A stretch of 64,000 nucleotides of DNA from UBA4742 sp037138595 (lineage in GTDB: Bacteria > Actinomycetota > Acidimicrobiia > Acidimicrobiales > Acidimicrobilacustridaceae): NCBI GenBank assembly GCA_037138595.1, contig JBAXIB010000001.1:1-64000 (forward strand), written 5' to 3'. Below are positions 35,261 through 44,910 of this stretch, one piece after another. Below the pieces are notes generated by a model. It did no database searches. It was not told the origin of the DNA and was given only the letters and a program-made list of their open reading frames with translations. How positions within the stretch are numbered: position 1 is the stretch's first letter; each line of letters starts with the position of its first letter. Made by a program: the position numbers and the translations under genes.

Positions 35261-37987
35261 TCAGGCGTAACGCCGCAACGCGATCAGGTGTGACACCAGC
35301 GCAGTCCATCCCGTTTGATGAATCGCCCCAAGCCCAGCCCCCGTGTCCCCGTCGAAGTACTCGTGGAACCACAACAAGTCATGCCACTCAGGATCGGTCT
35401 GCAATCGTTCAACTGAACCAAATGCCGGCCGCCGTCCGTCTTCGTCATTGAGAAATAATGAGATGAGTCGTTGGGTTAATCCTTCAGCAACGACATCAAG
35501 CGAAACGACGTTTCCCGATCCAGTTGGAAACTCGACGGTGAATTCGGGACCGAGAAACGACCGATAACGAACGAGCGCCTCAATGACGAGGTAGTTCACT
35601 GGGAACCAGACCGGTCCACGCCAATTCGAGTTACCACCAAACAACCCAGACCGTGATTCTGCTGGTTCATAGTCAACGAAAACGTCGACGCCATCAGCAG
35701 TTACCGACGCAGGATGGTCACGATGCCACGCCGACAACGACCGAAGTCCGTGGTCTGACAGAAACTCAGCCGGATCAAGAACTCGCTCGAGCACTCGTTT
35801 CAAACGCTCAGGCGACACCACCGACAGCAACAGGGTTCGCTCGTCATCATGAACCGTCAATTCGCCGAGGCCAGAGACGGTGTCAGGATGGTGCTTAAAG
35901 AACCACGAGATGCGTTCGGCAAAGTCCGGCATCTTGGTGACCTGGCGGTCCTGAACGGTCGCCAAAGCCACGACTGGAATCAATCCCACCATTGAGCGGA
36001 CCTGAACCGGAATCGTCGAACCATCCGGCCGTCGGATCACATCGTCGAACATTCCGTTTTCGTCGTCCCAGAGCACCGACATTGCCGAGGCAATGAACAT
36101 GAAATGTTCAGCGAACTTGATCGCGATGTCTTCATACGCTGCGTCATGTTCACCCAAAATCACCGCCATCTCGAGCAAATTGAGGCAGTACATCGCCATC
36201 CATCCGGACCCATCGCTCTGCTCAAGCACACCATCGAACGGCAGTGGATCGCTTCGATTGAATGGACCGATGTTGTCGAGTCCCAGAAATCCACCCTCGA
36301 ACAGGTTGTTTCCTTCATTGTCTTTACGATTCACCCACCATGAAAAGTTGAGGAGGAGCTTGTGAAAAATCCTCTTCAGGAAGTCATGATCACGAGACCC
36401 ATCAATTTGAAACACACGAACTGCGGCCCACGCATGGACGGGAGGGTTAGCGTCAGAGAATTCCCATTCATAGGCAGGGATCTGACCATTCGGGTGGGTG
36501 TACCACTCGCGAAGCAACAAGAGCAGTTGCCGCTTAGCCATCGTGGCGTCGAGATGCGCCATGGTGACGCAGTGGAACGCAAGATCCCAAGATGCAAACC
36601 ACGGGTATTCCCACGAATCGGGCATCAAGATGACATCGTTCGCCGCGAGATGGCGCCAAGCATGATCGCGTCCGGTCGTTCGATCGCTCGGCGGTTCCGG
36701 CTGGCTTGGGTCACCATCGAGCCATCGCGTCACATCGAATCGATAGAACTGTTGGCTCCAAATCAGTCCGGCAAATCCTTGCCGCATAACGAGTGCTTCA
36801 TCAGCAGAGATTCGGTCCGCGACGAATGTTGCGTGAAACTCATCGGCTTCACGTTGCCGCTTCTCCATGACCCACTCGAAGCCCGATGCAAGGTCCTGCA
36901 GAACCATCGTTGCGGTTTCGGTAGTCACTGGGAATTTCGTTTCGACCGGCCACTGTAATGTCGGTGACTCAGTAATCCGCTGGAGACGCAGCCTGACCTC
37001 AGCGCTTTCGTGAGCGGGAACGTCGAACGTAAACCAACAGGCTGCCTTGGTTCCGATGCCATCAGGATTTACCGTTTGCAGCCCTGAAATGACCGCATCA
37101 TGTATGCCGTCCTTGGGATACGGCGTCGGCTGCGGATCCGAAGTTGATGAAGCGGCACCCGCGCCGAATACACGACTGATGTTGGTTTCATTTTCGCAAC
37201 AGAGCCAGTTACCGATCACCTTTCCTGCAGCATCGGTAGCGCTCGCTTGCCAACGCCCAAGCAATGGGTGATGCAGTTCGAGACCAGCGCCACCGTCAAT
37301 AACGCGCAGTTCTGGACGCGAGGCACCCTCCCGCATCGGTCCCCACGACCAAATGTTTCGGAACCAAAGCTGCGGCAATAGGTGAATTGGCGCAACCTCG
37401 TCAGCGAGGTTGCGCGCCGTAACTCGCATGCAAATGTCGTCTGGGGATGCCTTCGCGTAGTCGACTTGCACCGAGAAATATCGGTCATTGTCAAAGACGC
37501 CAGTATCGAGAAGCTCAAATTCCGGCTCGTCGAATCCGCGTTTCGCGTTTTCGTCAAGCAGTTGCGCATAAGGAAATGTCACTTGCGGGTAGTGATACCG
37601 CCAGCTCAACCATGAATGGCTCGGTACCGCGTCGGGGTACCAGTAACACTCCTTGACATCTTCACCGTGATTTCCCTCATGGCCGTTCAGTCCATAGAGG
37701 CGTTCTTTCAGAATCGGGTCCTGGCCGTTCCAAAGAACAAGCCCTAGACAGAGTCCTTGTCGGCGATCACAAATCCCTGCCAGTCCGTCTTCTACCCACC
37801 GATAGGCCCGCGACCGAGAATCATCATGGGTGAAGGCTTCCCACGCTTCGCCATCGCGGCTGTAATCTTCGCGTACGGTCCCCCAAGAACGCTCGGCGAG
37901 GAATGGTCCCCATTCGCGCCAGAGATCTGCATCAGCGCCATCGATTCGATCATGCTCGCGGGTCACTCCCGCATTGCCTTGCCCCAT
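35261..37987 (-). CDS. glycoside hydrolase, GH63-like glucosidase
   Basis: A 908-residue cytoplasmic glucosidase of the GH63/MGH-like (alpha/alpha)6 barrel group, with no signal peptide. The N terminus (REDYSRDGEAWEAFTHDDSRSRAYRW in part, then GICDRRQGLCLGLVLWNGQDPILKERLYGL) is the beta-sandwich domain. The barrel contains PWFASWDLAFHCVTMAHLD, with the acid residue typical of the clan, DNIGPFNRSDPLPFDGVLEQ, and WRGPVWFPVNYLVIEAL. Relatives hydrolyse glucosyl- or mannosyl-glycerate, trehalose-like or oligosaccharide substrates; the true one is unknown. It may recycle a compatible solute. It ends 20 bases from the OatA-like gene (convergent) and follows the threonine-rich gene by four bases. 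Confidence 0.86.
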   Translation of the reverse strand: MGQGNAGVTREHDRIDGADADLWREWGPFLAERSWGTVREDYSRDGEAWEAFTHDDSRSRAYRWVEDGLAGICDRRQGLCLGLVLWNGQDPILKERLYGLNGHEGNHGEDVKECYWYPDAVPSHSWLSWRYHYPQVTFPYAQLLDENAKRGFDEPEFELLDTGVFDNDRYFSVQVDYAKASPDDICMRVTARNLADEVAPIHLLPQLWFRNIWSWGPMREGASRPELRVIDGGAGLELHHPLLGRWQASATDAAGKVIGNWLCCENETNISRVFGAGAASSTSDPQPTPYPKDGIHDAVISGLQTVNPDGIGTKAACWFTFDVPAHESAEVRLRLQRITESPTLQWPVETKFPVTTETATMVLQDLASGFEWVMEKRQREADEFHATFVADRISADEALVMRQGFAGLIWSQQFYRFDVTRWLDGDPSQPEPPSDRTTGRDHAWRHLAANDVILMPDSWEYPWFASWDLAFHCVTMAHLDATMAKRQLLLLLREWYTHPNGQIPAYEWEFSDANPPVHAWAAVRVFQIDGSRDHDFLKRIFHKLLLNFSWWVNRKDNEGNNLFEGGFLGLDNIGPFNRSDPLPFDGVLEQSDGSGWMAMYCLNLLEMAVILGEHDAAYEDIAIKFAEHFMFIASAMSVLWDDENGMFDDVIRRPDGSTIPVQVRSMVGLIPVVALATVQDRQVTKMPDFAERISWFFKHHPDTVSGLGELTVHDDERTLLLSVVSPERLKRVLERVLDPAEFLSDHGLRSLSAWHRDHPASVTADGVDVFVDYEPAESRSGLFGGNSNWRGPVWFPVNYLVIEALVRYRSFLGPEFTVEFPTGSGNVVSLDVVAEGLTQRLISLFLNDEDGRRPAFGSVERLQTDPEWHDLLWFHEYFDGDTGAGLGAIHQTGWTALVSHLIALRRYA

Positions 37988-37991
37988 TTGG

Positions 37992-38537
37992 TCATGGTCC
38001 GGTCGTAACCATGGCCCGCGCCGCGGTCGCCGTCGTGACTGGCGCCGCGGTTGTCGTTGTGGCTGGCGCTTGGGTCGTCGTCGTGATCGGACGACTCGTC
38101 GTAGTCGTCGTTGGCGCAGCAGACGTCGAAGTCGATGACTTTGGCGTTGTTGTCGTTGTCGTTGTCATCACTGTCGTGGAAGTCGACGTCGTCGTGGTGG
38201 TGGTGGTGCTGTTGCCATCGTTCTTCGCCACTAATACCAATGCGACACCGCCAGCCAACACCAGTATGAAAAGTACTATGACGGCAATGCCAAGCGGCGA
38301 TTTCCAGATCGAAGGTGTTGTCGCGACCGCATCGCTGGTTGCGACTGCCGGGCCTGGCGGAATGTCGGTGACGGCGTAGGCCGAAGTGGCGAATGGTTCG
38401 GCACTCGGCGTAATTGGCGTAGCAGTTGTCGGTGTATCTGCTGCTGACTGGTCAAAGGATTCAGTTGGATCGGTTGGCGTGACCGGCACAACAGGCTCCA
38501 GCGGCTCACTTCCGGTCGGATCATCGGTGTCGCTCAT
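37992..38537 (-). CDS. threonine-rich single-pass membrane protein
   Basis: A 181-residue protein. The acidic, proline-rich N-terminal 75 residues are probably cytoplasmic. One membrane helix follows (SPLGIAVIVLFILVLAGGVALVLVA in pieces, about 77-102), then a tail of about 75 residues built almost only of Thr, Ser, Ala and Pro. The tail is mucin-like and could be O-mannosylated on the outer face. GGGAG lies seven bases before the ATG at 38537. No enzyme domain is visible. It stands four bases upstream of the glucosidase gene, so the two are probably cotranscribed, but a functional link is not evident. Confidence 0.75.
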   Translation of the reverse strand: MSDTDDPTGSEPLEPVVPVTPTDPTESFDQSAADTPTTATPITPSAEPFATSAYAVTDIPPGPAVATSDAVATTPSIWKSPLGIAVIVLFILVLAGGVALVLVAKNDGNSTTTTTTTSTSTTVMTTTTTTTPKSSTSTSAAPTTTTTSRPITTTTQAPATTTTAAPVTTATAARAMVTTGP

Positions 38538-38575
38538 GACGCTCCCTCAGTTGCCTTGTGGTAGTCCGTGAGACC

Positions 38576-39217
38576 CTAAACCACACCGATGGGACACGCG
38601 ACTCCGGTGCCACCGTGGCCGCAATAACCATTCGGGTTTTTAGCCAAATATTGCTGGTGATACCCCTCAGCGAAATAAAACGACGGTGCATCGCCAATTT
38701 CGGTAGCGATCGGCCCATACCCAACCGCGTTGAGACGCATCTGGTAGCTCGTCGCCGATGCCTCAGCTCGCGCGCGTTGCTCAGTCGTCGTCACATACAG
38801 CGCGGACCGATATTGCGTGCCAATGTCATTGCCTTGCCGGTTCGTCTGGGTTGGATCGTGGCCTTCCCAAAATACCCGGAGCAGTTCGTCATAGCTGATC
38901 GTCGTTGGTTCGAACACGACCAAGACCGCCTCGGTGTGGCCAGTACGACCCGAACACGCTTCTTCATAGGTGGGATTCGGCGTAAACCCCCCGGCGTAAC
39001 CAACTGCGGTCACCCATACCCCTGGTAGCGACCAGAACGCTTTCTCCGCACCCCAAAAGCAACCCATCCCGACGATCATCGTCTCGGTACCGGTCGGGTA
39101 TGGCGGCTCAAGGTCATGGCCATTAACGAAGTGGGTTTTGGGAACGACCATCGGATCGTCTCGCCCCGGTAGCGCCTGGTCCGGCGTTGGCATTGTCACG
39201 TGCTTGGATCCAAACAT
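38576..39217 (-). CDS. msrA: peptide-methionine (S)-S-oxide reductase
   Basis: A 213-residue MsrA that repairs oxidised methionine in proteins. The catalytic cysteine is in MIVGMGCFWGAEKAFWSLPG (GCFWG), with GYAGGFTPNPTYEEACSGRTGHTEAV (in part) and FWEGHDPTQTNRQGNDIGTQYRS as family blocks. The C-terminal tail GYCGHGGTGVACP holds the resolving cysteines. A 40-residue N-terminal extension precedes the catalytic domain, as in other actinobacterial MsrA. AAAGGA lies seven bases before the ATG at 39217. It is a single gene between the threonine-rich gene and the arylsulfatase on the same strand. Confidence 0.97.
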   Translation of the reverse strand: MFGSKHVTMPTPDQALPGRDDPMVVPKTHFVNGHDLEPPYPTGTETMIVGMGCFWGAEKAFWSLPGVWVTAVGYAGGFTPNPTYEEACSGRTGHTEAVLVVFEPTTISYDELLRVFWEGHDPTQTNRQGNDIGTQYRSALYVTTTEQRARAEASATSYQMRLNAVGYGPIATEIGDAPSFYFAEGYHQQYLAKNPNGYCGHGGTGVACPIGVV

Positions 39218-39284
39218 GTCATTCCTTTGTGCTCACGGTCGCTAGGTCATCAGAGTTTGTCGACGAGGAGAACACCATTAGGTC

Positions 39285-41606
39285 CTACTCAAAAGCTCGA
39301 CCCATGGTCTGAATCATTTCGAGCAGATTATCGGGCGAGTCCGGTGCATCATCACCCGGGGTATAACTCACTGACGACAGCGAGCCGCTATAGGCGAACG
39401 ATCCAAATCGCTCCCGCAAACCCCAATGCACTGGCGATCGAGGATCTCGACCAACGGTGATGCCTTCAAATGGAGCCATTCCATACAGCAACGGCACGTC
39501 ATCGAGATGCGCCCGCTCGACTTCGTCAACTTCCATAGTCAAACTCCAGGTACCACCGCCAACCGCTTTGAGGTGGGCCGAAACATGCTGAGTCCCAGGC
39601 TCAAGCAGTCCGGCATCGCACGAGATCAGTCGACCCCTCCCATTGTTGTGCACAAACCATGCGTGATCGTCAAGGACATAGATCATGTAACCGCCGCCCT
39701 GATCGCCGTGAGAAACTAGGACGCCTTGGTCGCCTGGTTCGAAACGAATTGATGCTCGAATCGTGACCGAGCGGAACCAAATCAATTGCACCGAACGCCA
39801 GCGTTCAAGTGTCGGAGTGTTAGCCGCGATTGTCACTTTTGACCGATAAACCTCGCTGCGGCTCGGACGAATCAGGTATTTGATCGAACTTCCCTCGTCG
39901 AGTGGGTAAATCTGATTCGCCCATGCTTCGCGCTCCCACTTGTCAATCATCGACGCGAGCCGTTCAGGCTCAGCCGCAGACAGGTCGTTGAGTTCAAGTG
40001 GATCGTTGGTCAAGTCGTAGAGTTCCCATTCGTCGTCATCGAACGGGCTCAACGGCTGATGCAGCGTGACGATTTCCCAACCATCCTCGTAATAACTCCG
40101 GTGACCGTTCATTTCCTCGACCGTGCTGCGGTGCGTACTTGCCGAACCAGGATCAAGCATTGTGGGCGCGAAACTCGTACCCGAGCGAGGCAACAACGGT
40201 TGTCCTAAACGTTCTGTTGGCAACGCGATGCCGATGAGTTCGGCGAGGGTCGGCAATACATCGGTGAGGTGCACGTACTGATCACGAATCTCGCTTGCAC
40301 CAGCCATTCGTCCGTCACGCATGCCCGCTGGCCATGAAACGATTGCTGGCACACGGTGGCCACCAGCATGAGTGTTGATCTTGTACAACCGAAACGGTGT
40401 GTTCGACGCCATCGCCCAACCACGCGGATAATGCGGCGTGGTCTGCGGTCCACCGAGAAGAGGCATCCGTGCACGATCCGCCTCGAGGTCGTCACCGTTC
40501 AGCAAGTGAACGTAGTACGAACTAGTACCGACTTCCTCCCCTTCGCGTGATGCGCCGTTGTCCGACGTGAAAAGAATGATGGTGTTATCGAGTTCGCCGA
40601 TGGAAGCCAGCGCGTCGGTAAGTCGACCGACATTTTGGTCAATACGATCGACCATCGACGCGTAGACCTCCATGTGACGCGCAAACAGTTCGCGTTCCTT
40701 TTCGGTCAGCTCAACCCAGGGACGCACATCGTGATTCAGTTCGCTGTTGCGATCTGGTAGCGGCGTACCGGGCGGCATAACTCCGATTTCAATTTGCCTC
40801 GCATGCCGTGCACGACGAAGTTCGTCCCAACCTTGGTCGTAACGTCCCCGATAACGCTCAATATCGTCTGCGACCGCATGGAGCGGGGCATGTACCGCGC
40901 CATGAGCGAAATACAACAAGAACGGCTGTTCAGGGTTCGAAGCTTTACGCTCGCGAATCATTGAAATAGCGCGATCGGTCAGATCGTCAGTTAGGTAATA
41001 GCCATCGGGATACTCGTCAACTTCGATGGCGTGATTGTCATGGGTCAGCCGATGCGGTTCATGGAGGTTCGTGAACGCGTCAAGGAATCCATAGAAGTTT
41101 TCGAAGCCCCTCTGACACGGCCACGAATGTTGTGGCCCCGACGCCGAGCAGTCGGAATCTTTTGCGAGGTGCCACTTACCAACCATCATCGTTGCGTATC
41201 CAACGTCACGGAGCACTTCGGCCATGGTGACCGTGTTGGTTGGAAGTTCCATCGCATAACCGGGAAATCCGGGATCAGCGTGAGCGACGGTGCCAAACCC
41301 AGCGAGGTGGTGGTTGACCCCGGTTAGCAACGATGCCCGACTCGGCGAACACATCGGCGTCGAGTGAAAATTCGTATATCGAAGACCATTAGCCGCCAAG
41401 CCATCAAGATTTGGCGTTTCGATTTCTGATCCGAAGCATCCGAGGTCGGCAAAGCCGAGGTCATCGGCCAACATCACGATCACATTTGGTGCACCGTTCG
41501 GCGGAATTGGACGATCGGGCCACCAGCCTTCCGACCCAGCGAACGTTCGCCCGATTGAGCCGCCAAATTGCGCATACGCCGGAACATCTGTTTGACGTGG
41601 TGTCAT
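39285..41606 (-). CDS. arylsulfatase (type I, formylglycine-dependent)
   Basis: A 773-residue sulfatase that hydrolyses sulfate esters. The maturation motif is in FHSTPMCSPSRASLLTG; the Cys of CSPSR is converted to formylglycine. VIVMLADDLGFADLGCFGSE holds the paired metal-binding aspartates, and ILFTSDNGA the later pair. KWHLA gives the active-site lysine. The C-terminal domain of about 200 residues is a beta-rich extension (YMIYVLDDHAWFVHNNGRGR) found in large arylsulfatases. No signal peptide is visible, so it is probably cytoplasmic. GGGGAG precedes the ATG at 41606. The maturase (FGE) gene is not in this window. Confidence 0.93.
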   Translation of the reverse strand: MTPRQTDVPAYAQFGGSIGRTFAGSEGWWPDRPIPPNGAPNVIVMLADDLGFADLGCFGSEIETPNLDGLAANGLRYTNFHSTPMCSPSRASLLTGVNHHLAGFGTVAHADPGFPGYAMELPTNTVTMAEVLRDVGYATMMVGKWHLAKDSDCSASGPQHSWPCQRGFENFYGFLDAFTNLHEPHRLTHDNHAIEVDEYPDGYYLTDDLTDRAISMIRERKASNPEQPFLLYFAHGAVHAPLHAVADDIERYRGRYDQGWDELRRARHARQIEIGVMPPGTPLPDRNSELNHDVRPWVELTEKERELFARHMEVYASMVDRIDQNVGRLTDALASIGELDNTIILFTSDNGASREGEEVGTSSYYVHLLNGDDLEADRARMPLLGGPQTTPHYPRGWAMASNTPFRLYKINTHAGGHRVPAIVSWPAGMRDGRMAGASEIRDQYVHLTDVLPTLAELIGIALPTERLGQPLLPRSGTSFAPTMLDPGSASTHRSTVEEMNGHRSYYEDGWEIVTLHQPLSPFDDDEWELYDLTNDPLELNDLSAAEPERLASMIDKWEREAWANQIYPLDEGSSIKYLIRPSRSEVYRSKVTIAANTPTLERWRSVQLIWFRSVTIRASIRFEPGDQGVLVSHGDQGGGYMIYVLDDHAWFVHNNGRGRLISCDAGLLEPGTQHVSAHLKAVGGGTWSLTMEVDEVERAHLDDVPLLYGMAPFEGITVGRDPRSPVHWGLRERFGSFAYSGSLSSVSYTPGDDAPDSPDNLLEMIQTMGRAFE

Positions 41607-41764
41607 GAACTCCCCTAGTTGATTCGCCGCGTCGTAGCTTGGCGAAGTACTCGGTTCGCGAGCTTGCCTCCTCTAGGCTGTGCACGCGATCGGACAGCCC
41701 AAACGCTAGCCCTCGTCGTACCAGTCGCTGCGCCGAGGTTGCGACCTGTCAGAAGGACTTTCAA

Positions 41765-42535
41765 TTGCTTGATGCTACGCAGACTCACTCACCGTCGCTC
41801 AGGGTTTCAGTTGCCATCGTTGCGGTAACTATCGCCGTCACTTTGGGATTCGCCCAGGCAGCCCATGCGATCGACCCTACGACGACCACTGCAGCGGCAC
41901 CTACGACTGCCACAAGTGCGTCGACGGTTCCAGCGACCACAACAACCACGGCGCGCGCGACGACAACGACCGAGGCAAAAGCGACGACGACAACAACCGC
42001 GGCGACCACAACCACTACTTCCTCGTCTTCATCAAACGCATCTGATTCGACCCACCTGCTTTGGATCGGGATCGGAGCTCTGGTGGCGCTTGCAATCTTG
42101 GTGCTGATCTTTGCCCTTCGCGCTCGGACGAAACGCGGCGATTGGTGGACTCGAGCTGATGGCCTGCTGAATGATGGCCGTGCCGTCATTGACCTCGGAG
42201 CTGCCGGACCTGCAGGAGCGACTCCCCAACAAGAGATCGCCCACTGGACCGCAATCGAGCAGCGGGCCCAAGCATTCGCCAACGAGGTCACCGCCCTCAA
42301 CGCCGCTGGCGTACCTGACGATGCCACGCGCGGCACGCTCGGCGGGCTCAATCAAGCAGTTGCCGACTACCTCGGAGCGCTTCGTGCTTCACGAGTTGTG
42401 CGGATCGGGCCGCCGGCGCCGACACCTGAGCAGATGGAATACGCGGATGCTGAATCAACCCAGCGTCTCGCAGTATTGCGCGCAACTCTTGACCAGCTCA
42501 ATGTGCTCGTCACACCGCATCGCACCAACCCCTGA
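41765..42535 (+). CDS. secreted/membrane protein with Thr-rich linker and cytoplasmic helical domain
   Basis: A protein of about 256 residues. I start it at the TTG at 41765, because AGAAGGA lies seven bases upstream and the product then opens with a good signal peptide (RVSVAIVAVTIAVTLGFAQA, cleavage after AHA). The upstream frame to 41639 adds a basic, cysteine-containing stretch with no ribosome site. A threonine/alanine low-complexity segment of about 50 residues follows, then one membrane helix (LLWIGIGALVALAILVLIFAL). A cytoplasmic, mostly helical domain of about 130 residues begins at RARTKRGDWWTRADGLL. The function is not recognised. Confidence 0.72.
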   Translation: MLDATQTHSPSLRVSVAIVAVTIAVTLGFAQAAHAIDPTTTTAAAPTTATSASTVPATTTTTARATTTTEAKATTTTTAATTTTTSSSSSNASDSTHLLWIGIGALVALAILVLIFALRARTKRGDWWTRADGLLNDGRAVIDLGAAGPAGATPQQEIAHWTAIEQRAQAFANEVTALNAAGVPDDATRGTLGGLNQAVADYLGALRASRVVRIGPPAPTPEQMEYADAESTQRLAVLRATLDQLNVLVTPHRTNP

Positions 42536-42571
42536 CCCAAACGCAACAAGCCGGTCAACGGAAAGACACAA

Positions 42572-43291
42572 TTAGGTTGCTGGTGCCTCAGTGTCATCAT
42601 CGGCTGCAATCGTCGGCACAGGCGAGACCGATACCCACCCATGCTTGTCGCTATAGCGACGTACCACTCGAGCCGGCACACCAACAGCGACGCAAAAATC
42701 TGGCAGCGAACCAATCACCACGCTGTTCGCCCCGACAACAACGTGTCGTCCGATCTGCGCCCCCGGCAAAATGATCACGCCGTGTCCAATCCACGAACCC
42801 TCACCAATAACCACCGGGTTTTCCGGTTGATGTTGGCGCCCAATAGGAATCGCCCTATCGGTATAGTCGTGATTCATATCGGTGATGTGCACACCTCGAC
42901 CCGTCCACACATCATCACCAATCTCGATGGAGTTATGGCCCGCGATACTGCACCCCGCACCGATAACACAGCGATCGCCAATCCCGACGACGCGCGAAGG
43001 CAAATTCGGATGACCGGGCATCCATCCGGCCGACAGCGCGACGCCGGCATTGATCAATGTGCCTTCACCAATATGTATCGCATGCTCATTGACGATGGTG
43101 TCTACCGGGAAACAAATGATGCTGCCGGCTCCAAACGACCCAAACTGCGATGCGACTCGAGAACGGGGACCAATCGCCCCGAGAGAACGAATAGCCGCCC
43201 AACCCCAACGAACACACTCTGAACCGGCTGTAATCACATCGCTGCGAATCCGATTGCGAAGCGACGGCGTTAACGGATCGCGGTCAAGCAT
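42572..43291 (-). CDS. hexapeptide-repeat acyltransferase
   Basis: A left-handed beta-helix acyltransferase of about 239 residues (LbH, XAT/maltose-acetyltransferase style), probably an O-acetyltransferase using acetyl-CoA. Hexapeptide turns are visible in IHIGEGTLINAGVALSAG, VGIGDRCVIGAGCSIAG, IEIGDDVWTGRGVHITDMNH (catalytic His) and VVIGEGSWIGHGVIILPGAQ. I chose the ATG at 43291, whose codon overlaps the stop of the monooxygenase gene (ATGCTTGA, 8 bases); the TTG at 43363 would overlap by 80. Translational coupling links it to the monooxygenase. The substrate is unknown: a sugar, or a hydroxyl made by the oxidation. Confidence 0.83.
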   Translation of the reverse strand: MLDRDPLTPSLRNRIRSDVITAGSECVRWGWAAIRSLGAIGPRSRVASQFGSFGAGSIICFPVDTIVNEHAIHIGEGTLINAGVALSAGWMPGHPNLPSRVVGIGDRCVIGAGCSIAGHNSIEIGDDVWTGRGVHITDMNHDYTDRAIPIGRQHQPENPVVIGEGSWIGHGVIILPGAQIGRHVVVGANSVVIGSLPDFCVAVGVPARVVRRYSDKHGWVSVSPVPTIAADDDTEAPAT

Positions 43292-44825
43292 GACTGTCGC
43301 CCCGAGACGTCGAAGCTCGCGTCCGACTATCAAAGACCGAGAAGCGAGGATGGCGGGTCGCAAGCCAATATTCGAGCGTGAAGGTGGGCCAATTATTTGT
43401 CACTTTGCCGGCTTCATTTTTGTACCAACTTTCGCAGCCAGATTCCCAGACTGTTTGATGCATGCGTTTCTGCACTGCTCGGTTATATGAATCCGCAACC
43501 GACTGTTTTACGTCGAGATAGGCAAGATTTCGTTCGATGAGCTCATGCACACACTCAAGGATGTAACCGATTTGGCATTCCAACATAAACACAATTGAGT
43601 TGTGGCCTAGGTTCGTGTTTGGTCCGTACAACAGAAATAAGTTCGGAAACTTTGGCACCGTCATTCCCAGGTAGGCCTCGGCACCTTCCGCCCAAACATC
43701 CTGCAGTTTGGTACCGGAGCGTCCAGTGAATTCGACCGGTGCCAAAAAATTCGTCGAATCAAACCCGGTAGCAAAAATGATGGTGTCAGCCTCATGATGT
43801 TGACCATCAGCGGTGACCACACCAGTTAGTGAAAGCCGGTCGATGTGGTCGGTGACGACGTCGACATCGGCTCGCATCATGGTCGAGTAGTAATCGCTAA
43901 CCGCGAGAATGCGCTTGCATCCAATGGGGTAATCCGGCTTGAGCTTGATGCGAAGCTCCGCATCAGGCAGCTGCTCAGCACGGTACTTTGAAGCAGCGCG
44001 CTCGATCACTCGCGCAAAGCGGCTATTGCGACGGAACCAAAAGAACCGCGCCTCGAACGTGAAGTACAGCAACGTGCGATAGGCCCGATCCAACAAACTG
44101 AATTGCTGAAAAAGCATCTTCATGCGAGGCGAAAACGCAGGATTCTTCTTAGGGAGTATCCAATTGGCTGAACGTTGAAACACCGTGAGGTGTCGGGTGG
44201 AGGTCGCAATCTTTGGCACGAACTGGACGGCGCTCGCACCGTTTCCAATAACGGCTACACGCGCGCCCTCGAGGTCGATTTCGCTGTCCCAACGCGCCGA
44301 ATGAAACATCTTGCCGCCAAAGTCGTCCATTCCTTCAAGGTCTGGGATAGCGGGCAAGTTCAGTTGTCCCAACCCACATACGACAACGTCAGCCACGATC
44401 TCATCGCCCGCCTTGGTCATGAGGTGCCACTTCGCGCCATGTTCGTCAAAGGAGGCCGACACAATTTCGGTATTGAATTGAATGTTGGGACGAAGGTTCC
44501 ACTTATCGGCACACGACTCGAGGTAGGCCAATATCTCCGGCTGATGGGGATAGTGCATGGTCCAGTCAGCTTTAGGAGCAAAGGAAAGCGAATACAGATG
44601 TGATGGGACATCACACTCGGCTCCTGGATACCGATTGTCACGCCAAGTTCCGCCAACGCCATTGGACTTCTCGTAAATCGTAAATGACCTAATCCCTGCT
44701 TCCACGAGACGAATCGCCATACCCAGGCCGCCGAATCCGGTTCCCAGGATGGCAATCTTGAGGTCGACGTCATGGTCGGAAAGAGCATCACGAGTTCGTC
44801 CACCGCCGGGCAGTCCTTGAATCAT
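43284..44825 (-). CDS. flavin-containing (Baeyer-Villiger-type) monooxygenase
   Basis: A class B flavoprotein monooxygenase of about 513 residues. The first Rossmann motif is KIAILGTGFGGLGMAIRLVE (FAD), followed by GVGGTWRDNRYPGAECDVPS. The fingerprint FGGKMFHSARWD fits FxGxxxHxxxW, the Baeyer-Villiger/FMO signature, and the second Rossmann motif ARVAVIGNGASAVQFVP binds NADPH. ADTIIFATGFDSTNF is also typical. It would insert oxygen into a ketone or oxidise a heteroatom. The ATG at 44825 is preferred over a TTG at 44891, but neither has a strong ribosome site. It is divergent from the amidohydrolase and coupled to the acyltransferase. Confidence 0.9.
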   Translation of the reverse strand: MIQGLPGGGRTRDALSDHDVDLKIAILGTGFGGLGMAIRLVEAGIRSFTIYEKSNGVGGTWRDNRYPGAECDVPSHLYSLSFAPKADWTMHYPHQPEILAYLESCADKWNLRPNIQFNTEIVSASFDEHGAKWHLMTKAGDEIVADVVVCGLGQLNLPAIPDLEGMDDFGGKMFHSARWDSEIDLEGARVAVIGNGASAVQFVPKIATSTRHLTVFQRSANWILPKKNPAFSPRMKMLFQQFSLLDRAYRTLLYFTFEARFFWFRRNSRFARVIERAASKYRAEQLPDAELRIKLKPDYPIGCKRILAVSDYYSTMMRADVDVVTDHIDRLSLTGVVTADGQHHEADTIIFATGFDSTNFLAPVEFTGRSGTKLQDVWAEGAEAYLGMTVPKFPNLFLLYGPNTNLGHNSIVFMLECQIGYILECVHELIERNLAYLDVKQSVADSYNRAVQKRMHQTVWESGCESWYKNEAGKVTNNWPTFTLEYWLATRHPRFSVFDSRTRASTSRGDSHA

Positions 44826-44910
44826 CTCGCGCAACACTCGAACGACCCTCCGTTTCACATCGCAGTGTAGGACAGGCTCCGACACGACCAAGTTGACGCG
44901 CAGTGCGGCC

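Noticed and set aside
38000..38260. Simple-sequence region that could be read as a CRISPR or tandem array
   Set aside because: The pattern is irregular ACN/GTN codons encoding a threonine-rich tail; there are no constant repeats with unique spacers.
41639..41764. Upstream extension of the threonine-rich secreted protein
   Set aside because: It would place a basic, cysteine-containing stretch before the signal peptide and has no ribosome site, whereas TTG at 41765 has AGAAGGA at good spacing.
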